This document shows, piece by piece, positions 41,638 through 49,656 of a stretch of 64,000 nucleotides of DNA. Under the pieces are notes generated by a model. The model did not search any database. It was not told the origin of the DNA and saw nothing but the letters and a program-made list of their open reading frames with translations. Source of the DNA: Arthrobacter sp. zg-Y238 (GTDB lineage: Bacteria; Actinomycetota; Actinomycetes; Actinomycetales; Micrococcaceae); contig NZ_JANFLU010000012.1 in assembly GCF_024385525.1 (NCBI RefSeq), positions 117,750 through 181,749 on the forward strand, written 5' to 3'. Within the stretch, counting starts at the first letter, position 1; every line of letters starts with the position of its first letter. Both the position numbers and the translations under genes were made by a program.

Positions 41638-43700
41638 ATGCTGATCTCCGGCTGCAGCGTCTTCAGGGTCCACAGCCGGTGCCGTCGGGCAGCCAGCAGC
41701 GAGAGCAGCAGTCCGACGGCGGTGTAGCCCAGCAGTCCGACGGCGACGGCGGCGACCTGCGGAAGATCCCCGCCGTACAGCAGTTGCCGCAGCCCGGTTA
41801 CCGTGTAGCCCATCGGCAGTACGTCGTGCGCCAGATGCAGGGGCGCCGGGATGGTCTGCCATGGGAAAGTGCCGCCGGCGGAGACCAGCTGCAGCACCAG
41901 CAGTACCAGCACCACGAACTTGCCGACTGAACCCAGCAGCGCCACGATGCCCTGGATCAACGCCGAGAACGCCATGGAAGCCATCAGCAGCAACGCCCAG
42001 GCTCTCACCGGGTGCACGGGGTCCAGTCCCAGCCCGAACCGCACCACCGCATACAGCAGGGTCGCCTGGACCAGCGAGACGGCGAGGAACGGCAGCCAGC
42101 CGCCCAGGGCAATCTTCCAGCCCGGGGCATTGGACGCCAGCGCCCGGCGGCTGATGGGACGCATGGCCTGCGCGAGCATGAAAATACCCACCCACATGGC
42201 CAGCGTCAGGAAATAGGGTGCCAGTCCGGCGCCGTAGCTGCCTGCCTCGGCCTGGCTCACCGTGCGGACGGTCAGCGGATCGGCGATTACTGCGGAGGCG
42301 TTGGCCCGCTCCTCATCGTTTGGGTTGGGGATTTCACCGGCACCGTCTGTCAGCTGCCGGGCCAGCTCGGCAGACCCGTCGCGTAGCTGGCCCACCCCGT
42401 CCTGGAGGCTGCCCGCACCGGCGGCGGCGTCGTCGGCTCCTGCCGCCAGCTGCCGGGTACCGTCCAGCGCCTGCTGTGCTCCGCCCGCCAGTCCGCCGGC
42501 CCCGGAGGAAAGCTCCGCCGCTCCGGTGGACAGGTCTGCCGCTCCGGTGGAAAGGCGGGAAGCGCCGTCGTTCGCAGCGCTGATGCCCGAGGTGAGCTGC
42601 GGGGCGCTGCCCGCCAGCTGGTCCGCACCCGCCGACACTGCTGCAGCCCCGTCCGAGAGTGCCTTCAATTGCTCGAGCCCGCCGCTGCCTGCCGCGGTTC
42701 CGGCCAGCTCCTGCTGTAGGGCTGCGGCCTGCTCCTGCGTCAGGACGCCCTGCTGCACCAGCCGTGTCACCGCATCGGTGACACCCTGCCGGGCGGCATC
42801 GGAGGAAGCGGTTACAGCCGATTCCAGGCCGGTCGTCCCGGCGGCCACCTGCCGGGCGCCGTCCGCCAGCTGCTGTGCCTGCTGCGGCAGCTGTGCCGTG
42901 GCGGAGGAGAGCTGTCCCAGGCCCGAGGAAAGCTCGGCGGCACCTGAGGACAGCTGATCCGCCCCGGCGGACAGCTCACCCGCGCCCGCCGACAGCTGGT
43001 TGGCTCCGGTGGCCAGCTGTTCCTGTCCGGAGACCAGCGTCTGCGCTCCGGAGGACAGGGTTCCCAGCCCGGTGACGAGCTCGGCGGCCCCGGAATCCGC
43101 GGACGCTGCACCATCGGCGAGCTGTCCGGCGCCGTCGGCGGCCCGTTCCAGCTGGCCGTGCACTGTGGTGAAGCCGGTCAGCAGCTGGCTGGCGGTTTCC
43201 TCGCCGACTTCCGCCGCCACGGTGTCATGGACGGACGAGGTCAGCTTGTCCACGATGCTGCTGAGCAGGTAATTGTTCGCATCATTGGTGGTGACATGCA
43301 GGTTCGCCTTCCGGGCGGTGGCCGGATCCGACGCCGAGGCCAGGTTCGCGGAGAAGTCCCCGGGAACGGTCAGGGCAAATTCATACGTGCCGTCCTTCAC
43401 GCCGCGCTCCGCGGCAGCGGCGCTGTCCACCAGCTGCCAGTCGAAGGTCCCGTCCTCCAGCAGGTTTTCACGGACTGTGGCGCCGACGTCTAGCCGGCCG
43501 TCTACGGTGTCGGCCCCGTCGTCGTCGACCACCAGGGCGGCCTTGACGCCGTCGAGGTTTCCGTAGGGATCCCAGTTGGCGTACAGGTAGACGGCGCCGT
43601 AGAGCAGGGGGACCAGGGAGAGTGCGAGGATAGCCAGCTTCGGCAGGGTCCCGCCGGTCATGCGGCGAAGTTCGCTGAGTGCCAGCCGGAACGCGGTCAT
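41634..43700 (-). CDS. YhgE/Pip-family membrane protein
   Basis: A 688-residue membrane protein. One N-terminal helix (LAILALSLVPLLYGAVYLY) precedes a large extracytoplasmic region. Its distal part (about 195-490) is a heptad-like repeat field (AGELSAGADQLSSGAAELSSG, many variants), the hallmark of YhgE/Pip proteins. Five or six C-terminal helices (about 510-670) follow, as in ABC-2 type permeases. Family members are linked to phage infection or ESX/type VII secretion. ATG 43700 overlaps the stop of the ATPase-like gene. A longer upstream frame to 43985 is rejected. Confidence 0.87.
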   Translation of the reverse strand: MTAFRLALSELRRMTGGTLPKLAILALSLVPLLYGAVYLYANWDPYGNLDGVKAALVVDDDGADTVDGRLDVGATVRENLLEDGTFDWQLVDSAAAAERGVKDGTYEFALTVPGDFSANLASASDPATARKANLHVTTNDANNYLLSSIVDKLTSSVHDTVAAEVGEETASQLLTGFTTVHGQLERAADGAGQLADGAASADSGAAELVTGLGTLSSGAQTLVSGQEQLATGANQLSAGAGELSAGADQLSSGAAELSSGLGQLSSATAQLPQQAQQLADGARQVAAGTTGLESAVTASSDAARQGVTDAVTRLVQQGVLTQEQAAALQQELAGTAAGSGGLEQLKALSDGAAAVSAGADQLAGSAPQLTSGISAANDGASRLSTGAADLSTGAAELSSGAGGLAGGAQQALDGTRQLAAGADDAAAGAGSLQDGVGQLRDGSAELARQLTDGAGEIPNPNDEERANASAVIADPLTVRTVSQAEAGSYGAGLAPYFLTLAMWVGIFMLAQAMRPISRRALASNAPGWKIALGGWLPFLAVSLVQATLLYAVVRFGLGLDPVHPVRAWALLLMASMAFSALIQGIVALLGSVGKFVVLVLLVLQLVSAGGTFPWQTIPAPLHLAHDVLPMGYTVTGLRQLLYGGDLPQVAAVAVGLLGYTAVGLLLSLLAARRHRLWTLKTLQPEISI

Positions 43701-44362
43701 GCGGGCACCTCTTCGGCGATACCGGCGGTGGCCACCCCAGCGGCAGTGTCCCCGGCAGCGGCGGCGGGACCGGTCCAGCCCGGCGGGATCTGCGCCACCA
43801 CCGCAACGGCCGTCACCAGGCGCGAAGGCAGAGACACGCTGCCTGTCAGGGCGGGCAGCCAGGCCTCCGGGTCGGCGCCGTGGCGGTCGGGGGAATCGAA
43901 GACCAGCAGCTCCACGTCGATATCCGCCAGGGCCAGCCGGATCAGCAGATCCAGCCGTACTGACGGTTCGAGGTCCTCGATCCACCGGGGACCCAGATCC
44001 GAGAGGTCTTCGTTGGATAGCCAGTCCGCAGCATTTCCCTGCGGCCGGTTCCGGCGGGGGATCAGCGCCAGGTCTTCGGCCACCAGGTCGCGGACGCGGA
44101 AATGCCGTTCGGGTGCGTTGACCTCCGGCGAATCGATCAGTGCCGCGTGCCGGCGCAGATGTCCCGTCTGTGCGCTGTGGCCCCAGGCGAGGCTGCCGGA
44201 GGTGGGGCGCATCCTGCCCGCAAGCACCAGGGCGAGGGCGGTACGGGTGGACTGGCCACCGCCGGAGACCAGGAGCAGCCCTCCGGCATTCACCTCAAGG
44301 GATGTCGGAGGAAGGAGGGCGCTGTGGCGCCCCTTCACATAGAGGGTTTCCGCACTGAGCAT
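43697..44362 (-). CDS. degenerate ABC-ATPase-like partner of YhgE/Pip
   Basis: A 221-residue protein with the outline of an ABC nucleotide-binding domain but lost catalysis. The P-loop reads LVSGGGQSTRTALALVLAG, with Thr-Arg in place of Gly-Lys; no LSGGQ signature is readable; the Walker B region is VELLVFDSPDRHG with Ser in place of the catalytic Glu. ATP hydrolysis is therefore unlikely; it may act as a regulator or scaffold. It ends ATGA-coupled to the YhgE/Pip gene. An inverted repeat at 44436 upstream may be its operator. Confidence 0.65.
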   Translation of the reverse strand: MLSAETLYVKGRHSALLPPTSLEVNAGGLLLVSGGGQSTRTALALVLAGRMRPTSGSLAWGHSAQTGHLRRHAALIDSPEVNAPERHFRVRDLVAEDLALIPRRNRPQGNAADWLSNEDLSDLGPRWIEDLEPSVRLDLLIRLALADIDVELLVFDSPDRHGADPEAWLPALTGSVSLPSRLVTAVAVVAQIPPGWTGPAAAAGDTAAGVATAGIAEEVPA

Positions 44363-44435
44363 GGTCTTCGCCTTGGGTCCTTAGGGTCGCTGTGCGCCTG
44401 GCACGCTTCAGAGGCGCATCTGCAAACCTACGGGA

Positions 44436-44451
44436 AACTGACTGGTCAGTT
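44436..44451. promoter_or_regulatory. perfect inverted repeat, TetR-type operator candidate
   Basis: AACTGACTGGTCAGTT has perfect 7-bp arms (AACTGAC/GTCAGTT) around a central TG. It lies 74 bp upstream of the degenerate ABC/YhgE operon start, in its promoter region. The shape and core TGAC-N2-GTCA are like many TetR-family operators. No TetR gene lies in this window, so the regulator would be elsewhere. Confidence 0.5.
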
Positions 44452-44497
44452 CAAACGGTGGTGCGGAGAGCTCTGCCACACGGGGACCGGGCGGAAG

Positions 44498-45931
44498 TTA
44501 GAGGCCGTACTTTTCCAACAGCCGCAGCCATACCTCGCTGATGGTGGGGTAGGCGGGCACGGCATGCCAGAGCCGGTCCAGCGGGACCTCGCCGGTGATG
44601 GCAACCGTTGCCGCGTGCAGCAGTTCCGAGACGCCCGGCCCGACGAAGGTCACGCCGACCAGCACTCGCCGGTCCTCGTCCACCACCATCTGTGCCCAGC
44701 CGCGGTAGTTGTCCGCGTACAACGAGGAGCCGGCGACGGCGATTTCCAGCGATGTTTCGGAGGCGTTGACGCCGTCGGCCCGGGCCTGTTCGAGAGTCCG
44801 CCCGACCATCGCTGCTTCCGGGTCGGTAAACACCACCTGTGGCACGGCGTAACGGTCTGCAGTTGCCGTGTACCGGCTCCAGGCAGCCGGTTCCGCGCTG
44901 CCGGGTTCCTGCTTTGCCCGCGCCGCAATCACGTCGCCGGTTGCGCGCGCCTCGTATTTCCCCTGATGGGTGAGCAGCACTTTCCCCGCAGCGTCCCCCA
45001 CGGCGTACAGCCACCCGCCGTCGACGCCCATCACCCGGCCGGAATCATCGATGTCCAGTGTCTTCGGGGCCAGGCCGATTTCCTCCAGACCCAGCCCGTC
45101 CAGGGCAGGATGGCGGCCGGTGGAAACCAGCAGCCGATCTCCGCTCACGGTGTCGCCGCCCTCGAGCGATACTTCCACGCCGCCGTCGTCGGACTTCCGC
45201 ACTGATGCGGGGGAGGCGGAGGTGCGCACCTCGACGCCGTCGGCCTCGAGTCCTTCCTGTACCAGCGCACGTACCGGTTCGGGGAAGGAGCCCAGGATGT
45301 CGTGCCGGGCCAGCACTATGACCTTCGAGCCCAGGCGCGCGTAGGCCTGCGCCAGTTCGACGCCGGACACTCCGCCGCCGATCACGATAAGGCGGCCGGG
45401 AATCTCGGTGGCGGAGGTGGCATCCCGGGTGCCCCAGTAATCAGTGGTGTCCAGGCCCTCGATCGGCGGTACGGAAGGGGTGGAACCGGTGGCGAGGACG
45501 ACGGCGTGCTGCGCGGAAATACGCAGGGTCCGGCCGTCAGTGGCGGCCACTTCCACCTCGCGTTCTCCGGTGAGCCGTGCCCGGCCGCGGACCAGTTCGA
45601 TGCCGGCGCCGGCGACCCACTCGGCCTGGCCCGCATCATCCCAGTTGGAGGTGAACGAGTTCCGGCGTTCCAGGACGGCGGCGGCGTCCAGCGTGCCGGT
45701 GACCGCCTCGCGGGAACCCGCCAGCGACTGTGCCTCCTTCAACGCCGTGCCGGGCCGCAGGAGCGCCTTGGAGGGCATGCAGGCCCAGTAGGAGCATTCC
45801 CCGCCCACCAGGGCCGCTTCCACCAGGACGGCGCTTAATCCGCCGCGGACAATGCGGTCTGCCGCATTCTCTCCCACGGCACCTGCGCCAATCACCACTA
45901 CGTCGGTCTGCAGAGTCTCAGTCATGGACAT
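44498..45931 (-). CDS. FAD-dependent pyridine nucleotide-disulfide oxidoreductase-like protein
   Basis: A 477-residue flavoprotein. It opens DVVVIGAGAVGENAADRI (FAD Rossmann), has the redox disulfide motif GGECSYWACMPSKALLRP (Cys-x4-Cys), NAD(P) Rossmann GRLIVIGGGVSGVELAQAYA, and the dimer domain with YAVPQVVFTDPEAAMVG. The C-terminal region reads HAVPAYPTISEVWLRLLE where dihydrolipoamide dehydrogenases have HAHPTxSE, so the catalytic His-Pro-Thr is altered. Substrate unknown. ATG 45931 is used; ATG 45925 is an alternative. Confidence 0.85.
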   Translation of the reverse strand: MSMTETLQTDVVVIGAGAVGENAADRIVRGGLSAVLVEAALVGGECSYWACMPSKALLRPGTALKEAQSLAGSREAVTGTLDAAAVLERRNSFTSNWDDAGQAEWVAGAGIELVRGRARLTGEREVEVAATDGRTLRISAQHAVVLATGSTPSVPPIEGLDTTDYWGTRDATSATEIPGRLIVIGGGVSGVELAQAYARLGSKVIVLARHDILGSFPEPVRALVQEGLEADGVEVRTSASPASVRKSDDGGVEVSLEGGDTVSGDRLLVSTGRHPALDGLGLEEIGLAPKTLDIDDSGRVMGVDGGWLYAVGDAAGKVLLTHQGKYEARATGDVIAARAKQEPGSAEPAAWSRYTATADRYAVPQVVFTDPEAAMVGRTLEQARADGVNASETSLEIAVAGSSLYADNYRGWAQMVVDEDRRVLVGVTFVGPGVSELLHAATVAITGEVPLDRLWHAVPAYPTISEVWLRLLEKYGL

Positions 45932-45975
45932 GAGCCTTGCACCGCGGCGGGAGCGGGGCAACCGGGTAGCTTGTC

Positions 45976-46707
45976 CTACCCCTCGAAATGCGTTTCCGCG
46001 GGACGTCCGTTCACCGAGGCCACCACGGATTCGGCAACCTCGCGCAGCTTCATGTTCCGGTGGCTGGAGGCCGCACGCAGTACGTCGAACGCCTGCTGCT
46101 GGGAGCAGCGGCTCTGTCCCATGATGATGCCGATGGCTATATCGATGGTGGTGCGGGAACGCATGGCGGCCACAAGGTCCTCTGCCCTTGAGGTGGTGTC
46201 GGTGATGCGGATGGCCAGCCGTACGGCTGCCGCAGCATGCCGGGCAAAACTCTCAGCCGCCTGCACCGTGGGGTCGGGGAAGGCGTTTTTCCGATCTGCG
46301 TACAGGTTCAGGGCGCTGAGGTAGTCGCCGGACAGGGTGATGGGCACGGCAAGGAGGGAGCCCAGGCCGTGACGGGAAACCTCGCTCGTGTAGTCCGGCC
46401 AGCGGTTCTCGGCGGCCAAGTCCTTCACAAGGACCGTCTCACCGCTGTGTGCGGCGGTAAGGCAGGGGCCATCGCCGTAGGAGTACTGGATTTCATCCAT
46501 GCGCGTGGCCTCAGCGCTGCTGCTGGCCACGACACGGGGCCGGGATTTATACAGGAGCGTCACGGCGCAGGAAACGGGACTGTCCGGGCCGGAGAATTCG
46601 CGGGCGGCCAGGACAGCTGACCTGTTAAGGAAATCCTGGACGTCCGGGCTCTCCAGCACGAGCTCTATGAGTACGCTGGGCAGCTGGGTGGAATTCGGAC
46701 TCGCCAT
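45976..46707 (-). CDS. GAF and ANTAR domain regulator 3
   Basis: A 243-residue third GAF-ANTAR paralogue. The GAF part (about 10-165) contains AVTLLYKSRPRVVASSSAEA, YGDGPCLTAAHSGETVLVKDL and LGSLLAVPITLSGDYLSALNLYA. The ANTAR part (about 180-238) contains LVAAMRSRTTIDIAIGIIMGQSRCSQQQAFDVL and SHRNMKLREVAESVV. It is closest by eye to regulator 2 (SRT-IDLAVGIVM, QSRCSQ). It is downstream of the tRNA-Arg and upstream of the flavoprotein gene on the same strand (44-bp gap), so the two may be co-transcribed. ATG 46707. Confidence 0.88.
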   Translation of the reverse strand: MASPNSTQLPSVLIELVLESPDVQDFLNRSAVLAAREFSGPDSPVSCAVTLLYKSRPRVVASSSAEATRMDEIQYSYGDGPCLTAAHSGETVLVKDLAAENRWPDYTSEVSRHGLGSLLAVPITLSGDYLSALNLYADRKNAFPDPTVQAAESFARHAAAAVRLAIRITDTTSRAEDLVAAMRSRTTIDIAIGIIMGQSRCSQQQAFDVLRAASSHRNMKLREVAESVVASVNGRPAETHFEG

Positions 46708-46821
46708 GCCGCTGTTCCCTTCCGGGGCCAGCCGCTGCGGGAAAGGACTTCCGGGGCAGGCTGCCGGTCCGGTTGCTTACGACCACAGTACGCAGGGCAG
46801 GAACGGGTATCCAGAGACAAC

Positions 46822-46861
46822 AAAAAACCCGGTCTGATCAGTTGTCCTGATCAGACCGGGT
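46822..46861 (-). terminator. terminator of tRNA-Arg
   Basis: On the minus strand ACCCGGTCTGATCAGG / CTGATCAGACCGGGT form a long stem around ACAA, followed by TTTTTTG. It lies immediately past the tRNA-Arg 3' end and before GAF-ANTAR 3. Confidence 0.9.
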
Positions 46862-46866
46862 CTGAG

Positions 46867-46942
46867 TGGTGCGCGCGAAGGGATTCGAACCCCCAACCTT
46901 CTGATCCGTAGTCAGATGCTCTATCCGTTGAGCTACGCACGC
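46867..46942 (-). tRNA. tRNA-Arg (ACG)
   Basis: Acceptor GCGTGCG/CGCGCGC (one G-T wobble), D arm GCTC...GAGC, anticodon arm TCTGA-CTACGGA-TCAGA giving ACG (read as ICG after TadA action), T arm GGGGGTTCGAATCCC-type, discriminator A and encoded CCA at 46867-46869. A terminator follows. Confidence 0.95.
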
Positions 46943-47245
46943 ATAAGAACTATTGTATCAAAACCGATTCTCATCGGTTTCTTTCAAGTTCTTCCGTGGC
47001 TGTTTGGCCGTAGATAACTATAGCGGGCTTTTGGAGGCAACACCAATCGAGAAGTATGTCGACTGCGTCACTAGACCGGTCTACGTGACGTTGGTCACAT
47101 TGGAGTAGGCTGGAGGCCCTGATTCTCTTGGATTTGTGGGACCGATCACGAATGCGGCAATAAAGGTGCGATCTTTCCCGGCAAAGCGTTCCGAAAGGCC
47201 CAACTAGCATCAAAACACACCACTGACCCAACGAAGGGAAGAGTC
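46943..47245. other. regulatory region upstream of pckG
   Basis: 303 bp without a gene. It holds nested palindromes at 47067-47099 (annotated separately), TAGGCT at 47106-47111 as a likely -10 box, and an untranslated leader of about 125 nt to the pckG start. No further structure was recognised. Confidence 0.55.
47067..47099 (+). promoter_or_regulatory. overlapping palindromes incl. CRP/GlxR-like site
   Basis: CGTGACGTTGGTCACA (47084-47099) matches TGTGA-N6-TCACA at 9 of 10 positions, the CRP/GlxR pattern known to control pck in corynebacteria. Directly left lies the perfect 12-mer TAGACCGGTCTA (47072-47083), flanked by GTCAC and GTGAC so that a second, wider inverted repeat shares a half-site with the first. 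The -10 candidate TAGGCT at 47106 places the CRP-like site over the -35 region. Confidence 0.6.
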
Positions 47246-49132
47246 ATGGGCGATGACGCGCGTCAGCTAGTTCTCGATGAGAACGGCGAGAATGCTGCAA
47301 GCCAGCCGCTGGACAGCACTACCGGAGGTACTGCTGCACCCACCACCCACCAGGCCCTCCTTGCGTGGGTAAAAGAAGTAGCCGAGCTGACGCAGCCTGA
47401 CCGCGTGTACTGGGTCGATGGTTCCGAAGAAGAAAACCAGTCCCTCACGGACGAACTCGTGGATGCCGGCACCCTGGTGCGCCTGAACCCCGAGACCTTC
47501 CCGAATTCCTTTGCCGCCTTCTCGGATCCCAAGGACGTGGCCCGGGTCGAAGAGCAGACCTTCATCTGCTCCGAAAAGCGCGAAGACGCCGGCTTCACCA
47601 ATAACTGGATGGACCCGGGCGAAATGCGTGCCAAGCTCAACGGTCTCTTCGCCGGGTCCATGCGCGGACGCACCATGTACGTGGTGCCCTTCGTTATGGG
47701 ACACCTGGCTGCCGAAGACCCGAAGTTCGGCGTCGAAATCACCGACAGCGCGTACGTGGTCGCCTCCATGCGGATCATGGCCAACATCGGGACCGACGTG
47801 CTGCGCAAGATGGAGGAGCTGGACGCGTTCTTCGTTCCGGCGCTCCACTCCGTTGGTTTCCCGCTGGCCGAGGGCGAAGCCGATGTGCCCTGGCCGTGCA
47901 GCGACGAGAAGTGGATTGTGCACTTCCCCGAGGACCGCTCCATCTGGTCCTACGGTTCGGGCTACGGCGGCAACGCCCTGCTGGGTAAGAAGTGCTACGC
48001 CCTGCGCATTGCCTCCATCATGGCCCGGGACGAAGGCTGGCTGGCCGAGCACATGCTCATCCTCAAGCTCACCAGCCCGGAGAAGAAGGACTACTTCGTT
48101 TCCGCTGCCTTCCCGTCCGCCTGCGGCAAGACCAACCTGGCGCTCCTGGATCCGACCATCGAGGGCTGGAAGGTCGAAACCCTTGGGGACGACATCACCT
48201 GGATGCGGTTCGGCAAGGAAGGTGAACTGCGTGCGGTAAACCCGGAGGCCGGTCTCTTCGGCGTCGCTCCCGGCACCGGATGGAGCACCAACCCGAATGC
48301 CATGCGTGCCATCGCCAAGGGCAATTCCATCTTCACCAACGTGGCACTGACGGACGACGGCGGTGTCTGGTGGGAGGGCATGACGGATGAGGCGCCCGCG
48401 CACCTCATCGACTGGCTCGGGCAGGAATGGACGCCCGACGCCGGCCGCCCGGCAGCACATCCGAACTCGCGCTTCTGCACGCCGATCGACCAGATCGACA
48501 TGCTGGCGGACGAATACCACTCCCCGAACGGGGTCCCGGTCTCGGCCATCCTGTTCGGCGGGCGCCGCAAGACCACCGTTCCCCTGGTGACGGAGGCCCG
48601 CGACTGGGCCAGCGGCATCTTCATGGGCTCCACGCTGTCCTCCGAAACCACCGCCGCAGCCGCCGGACAGGTGGGTGTGGTCCGGCGCGATCCGATGGCC
48701 ATGCTTCCGTTCATGGGTTACGACGCCGGGGATTACCTGCGGCACTGGATCGAACTCAGCGGCAAGGCCAACCAGGAGAAGCTGCCCAAGATCTTCCTGG
48801 TGAACTGGTTCCGGCGCACGGCCGACGGCGGATTCGCCTGGCCGGGCTTCGGCGACAACTCCCGGGTGCTCAAGTGGGTCATTGAACGCCTTGAGGGCAA
48901 GGCGGACGCGGTGGAAACCCCCATCGGGTTTGTGCCCACGGGGGATTCCATTGACCTCACCGGCCTGGACATGACCCCGGAGGACGTGGAGCAGGCCGTC
49001 CGCGTGGATCCGCAGGAGTGGGCCACCGAGCTGGACGGCATTGACGAGTGGTACCACCGCTTCGGTCCCACCCTGCCCCAGGAGCTGAAGGACCGGCTGG
49101 CCGAACTGAAGGACCGCTTCGCCACCGCCTAA
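47246..49132 (+). CDS. pckG: phosphoenolpyruvate carboxykinase (GTP)
   Basis: A 628-residue GTP-dependent PEPCK, converting oxaloacetate to PEP for gluconeogenesis. The N-terminus has an extra Ala/Thr/Gly leader. Clear motifs are [23 protein letters not shown], the P-loop [12 protein letters not shown] with reactive Cys293 and Lys295, [21 protein letters not shown] (kinase-2 and metal ligand), and [25 protein letters not shown]. Length is family-normal. Start ATG 47246 after GAAGGGAAGAGTC. A strong terminator follows. A CRP/GlxR-like site lies upstream. Confidence 0.96.
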   Translation: MGDDARQLVLDENGENAASQPLDSTTGGTAAPTTHQALLAWVKEVAELTQPDRVYWVDGSEEENQSLTDELVDAGTLVRLNPETFPNSFAAFSDPKDVARVEEQTFICSEKREDAGFTNNWMDPGEMRAKLNGLFAGSMRGRTMYVVPFVMGHLAAEDPKFGVEITDSAYVVASMRIMANIGTDVLRKMEELDAFFVPALHSVGFPLAEGEADVPWPCSDEKWIVHFPEDRSIWSYGSGYGGNALLGKKCYALRIASIMARDEGWLAEHMLILKLTSPEKKDYFVSAAFPSACGKTNLALLDPTIEGWKVETLGDDITWMRFGKEGELRAVNPEAGLFGVAPGTGWSTNPNAMRAIAKGNSIFTNVALTDDGGVWWEGMTDEAPAHLIDWLGQEWTPDAGRPAAHPNSRFCTPIDQIDMLADEYHSPNGVPVSAILFGGRRKTTVPLVTEARDWASGIFMGSTLSSETTAAAAGQVGVVRRDPMAMLPFMGYDAGDYLRHWIELSGKANQEKLPKIFLVNWFRRTADGGFAWPGFGDNSRVLKWVIERLEGKADAVETPIGFVPTGDSIDLTGLDMTPEDVEQAVRVDPQEWATELDGIDEWYHRFGPTLPQELKDRLAELKDRFATA

Positions 49133-49141
49133 CCTGCAGAT

Positions 49142-49184
49142 AAAAGGGGAAGCCCCGCCGGAATTCCGGCGGGGCTTCCCTTTT
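49142..49184. terminator. bidirectional terminator after pckG
   Basis: AAAAGGGGAAGCCCCGCCGG and CCGGCGGGGCTTCCCTTTT form a near-perfect stem of about 19 bp around AATT, with A and T tracts on either side. It lies between convergent pckG and the acidic hypothetical gene. Confidence 0.92.
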
Positions 49185-49200
49185 GCAGTGCCAGGGCTGG

Positions 49201-49653
49201 TTACTCAGCGTCGGCCCAGACGATGGGCTCGCCGCCCTCCCAGATGGGTTCGTTGAACGTCCACTCGCCGTCCTGCTCCGAGTAGGTCTGGATCGCGGAG
49301 ATGCAGACGCCTTCGGAGTGCTCGGTGACGATGTGGATGGCGTCGGTGTTTTCCTCCGGCAGGTGGATGTCCGAGAAGACGGCAACCGCGCGGTTCTCAC
49401 CCTTCTGCTCGGTCAGCACCGTGTAAAGGTCATCGATCATCGAGTCTGCATCCAGGTCCTCGTCGCTGTCCTCGGGGGCGACGGCGATCATCCGCAGCTC
49501 GCCGTCGTTCTGCACCACGAGCGCGGCCGGCAGGAACGCACCCTGCGCCTCAAGCTGCTCCTGCGTTACGCCGAGGGCGGTACCCAGCAGGGAGTTCAGG
49601 TCCTCCTGGACCTCGGCGGAGGGCTCTGATCCGTTCAGTTCTACATCAGCCAT
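49201..49653 (-). CDS. conserved hypothetical acidic protein next to manB
   Basis: A 150-residue soluble acidic protein. It reads VQEDLNSLLGTALGVTQEQLEAQG, FLPAALVVQNDGELRMIAVAPED, DSMIDDLYTVLTEQK and VAVFSDIHLPEENTDAIHIVTEHSEG, an alpha/beta domain of unknown function ending in an aromatic/acidic tail. It begins 3 bp after the manB stop on the same strand, so it is probably co-transcribed with manB. Confidence 0.65.
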   Translation of the reverse strand: MADVELNGSEPSAEVQEDLNSLLGTALGVTQEQLEAQGAFLPAALVVQNDGELRMIAVAPEDSDEDLDADSMIDDLYTVLTEQKGENRAVAVFSDIHLPEENTDAIHIVTEHSEGVCISAIQTYSEQDGEWTFNEPIWEGGEPIVWADAE

Positions 49654-49656
49654 TTG

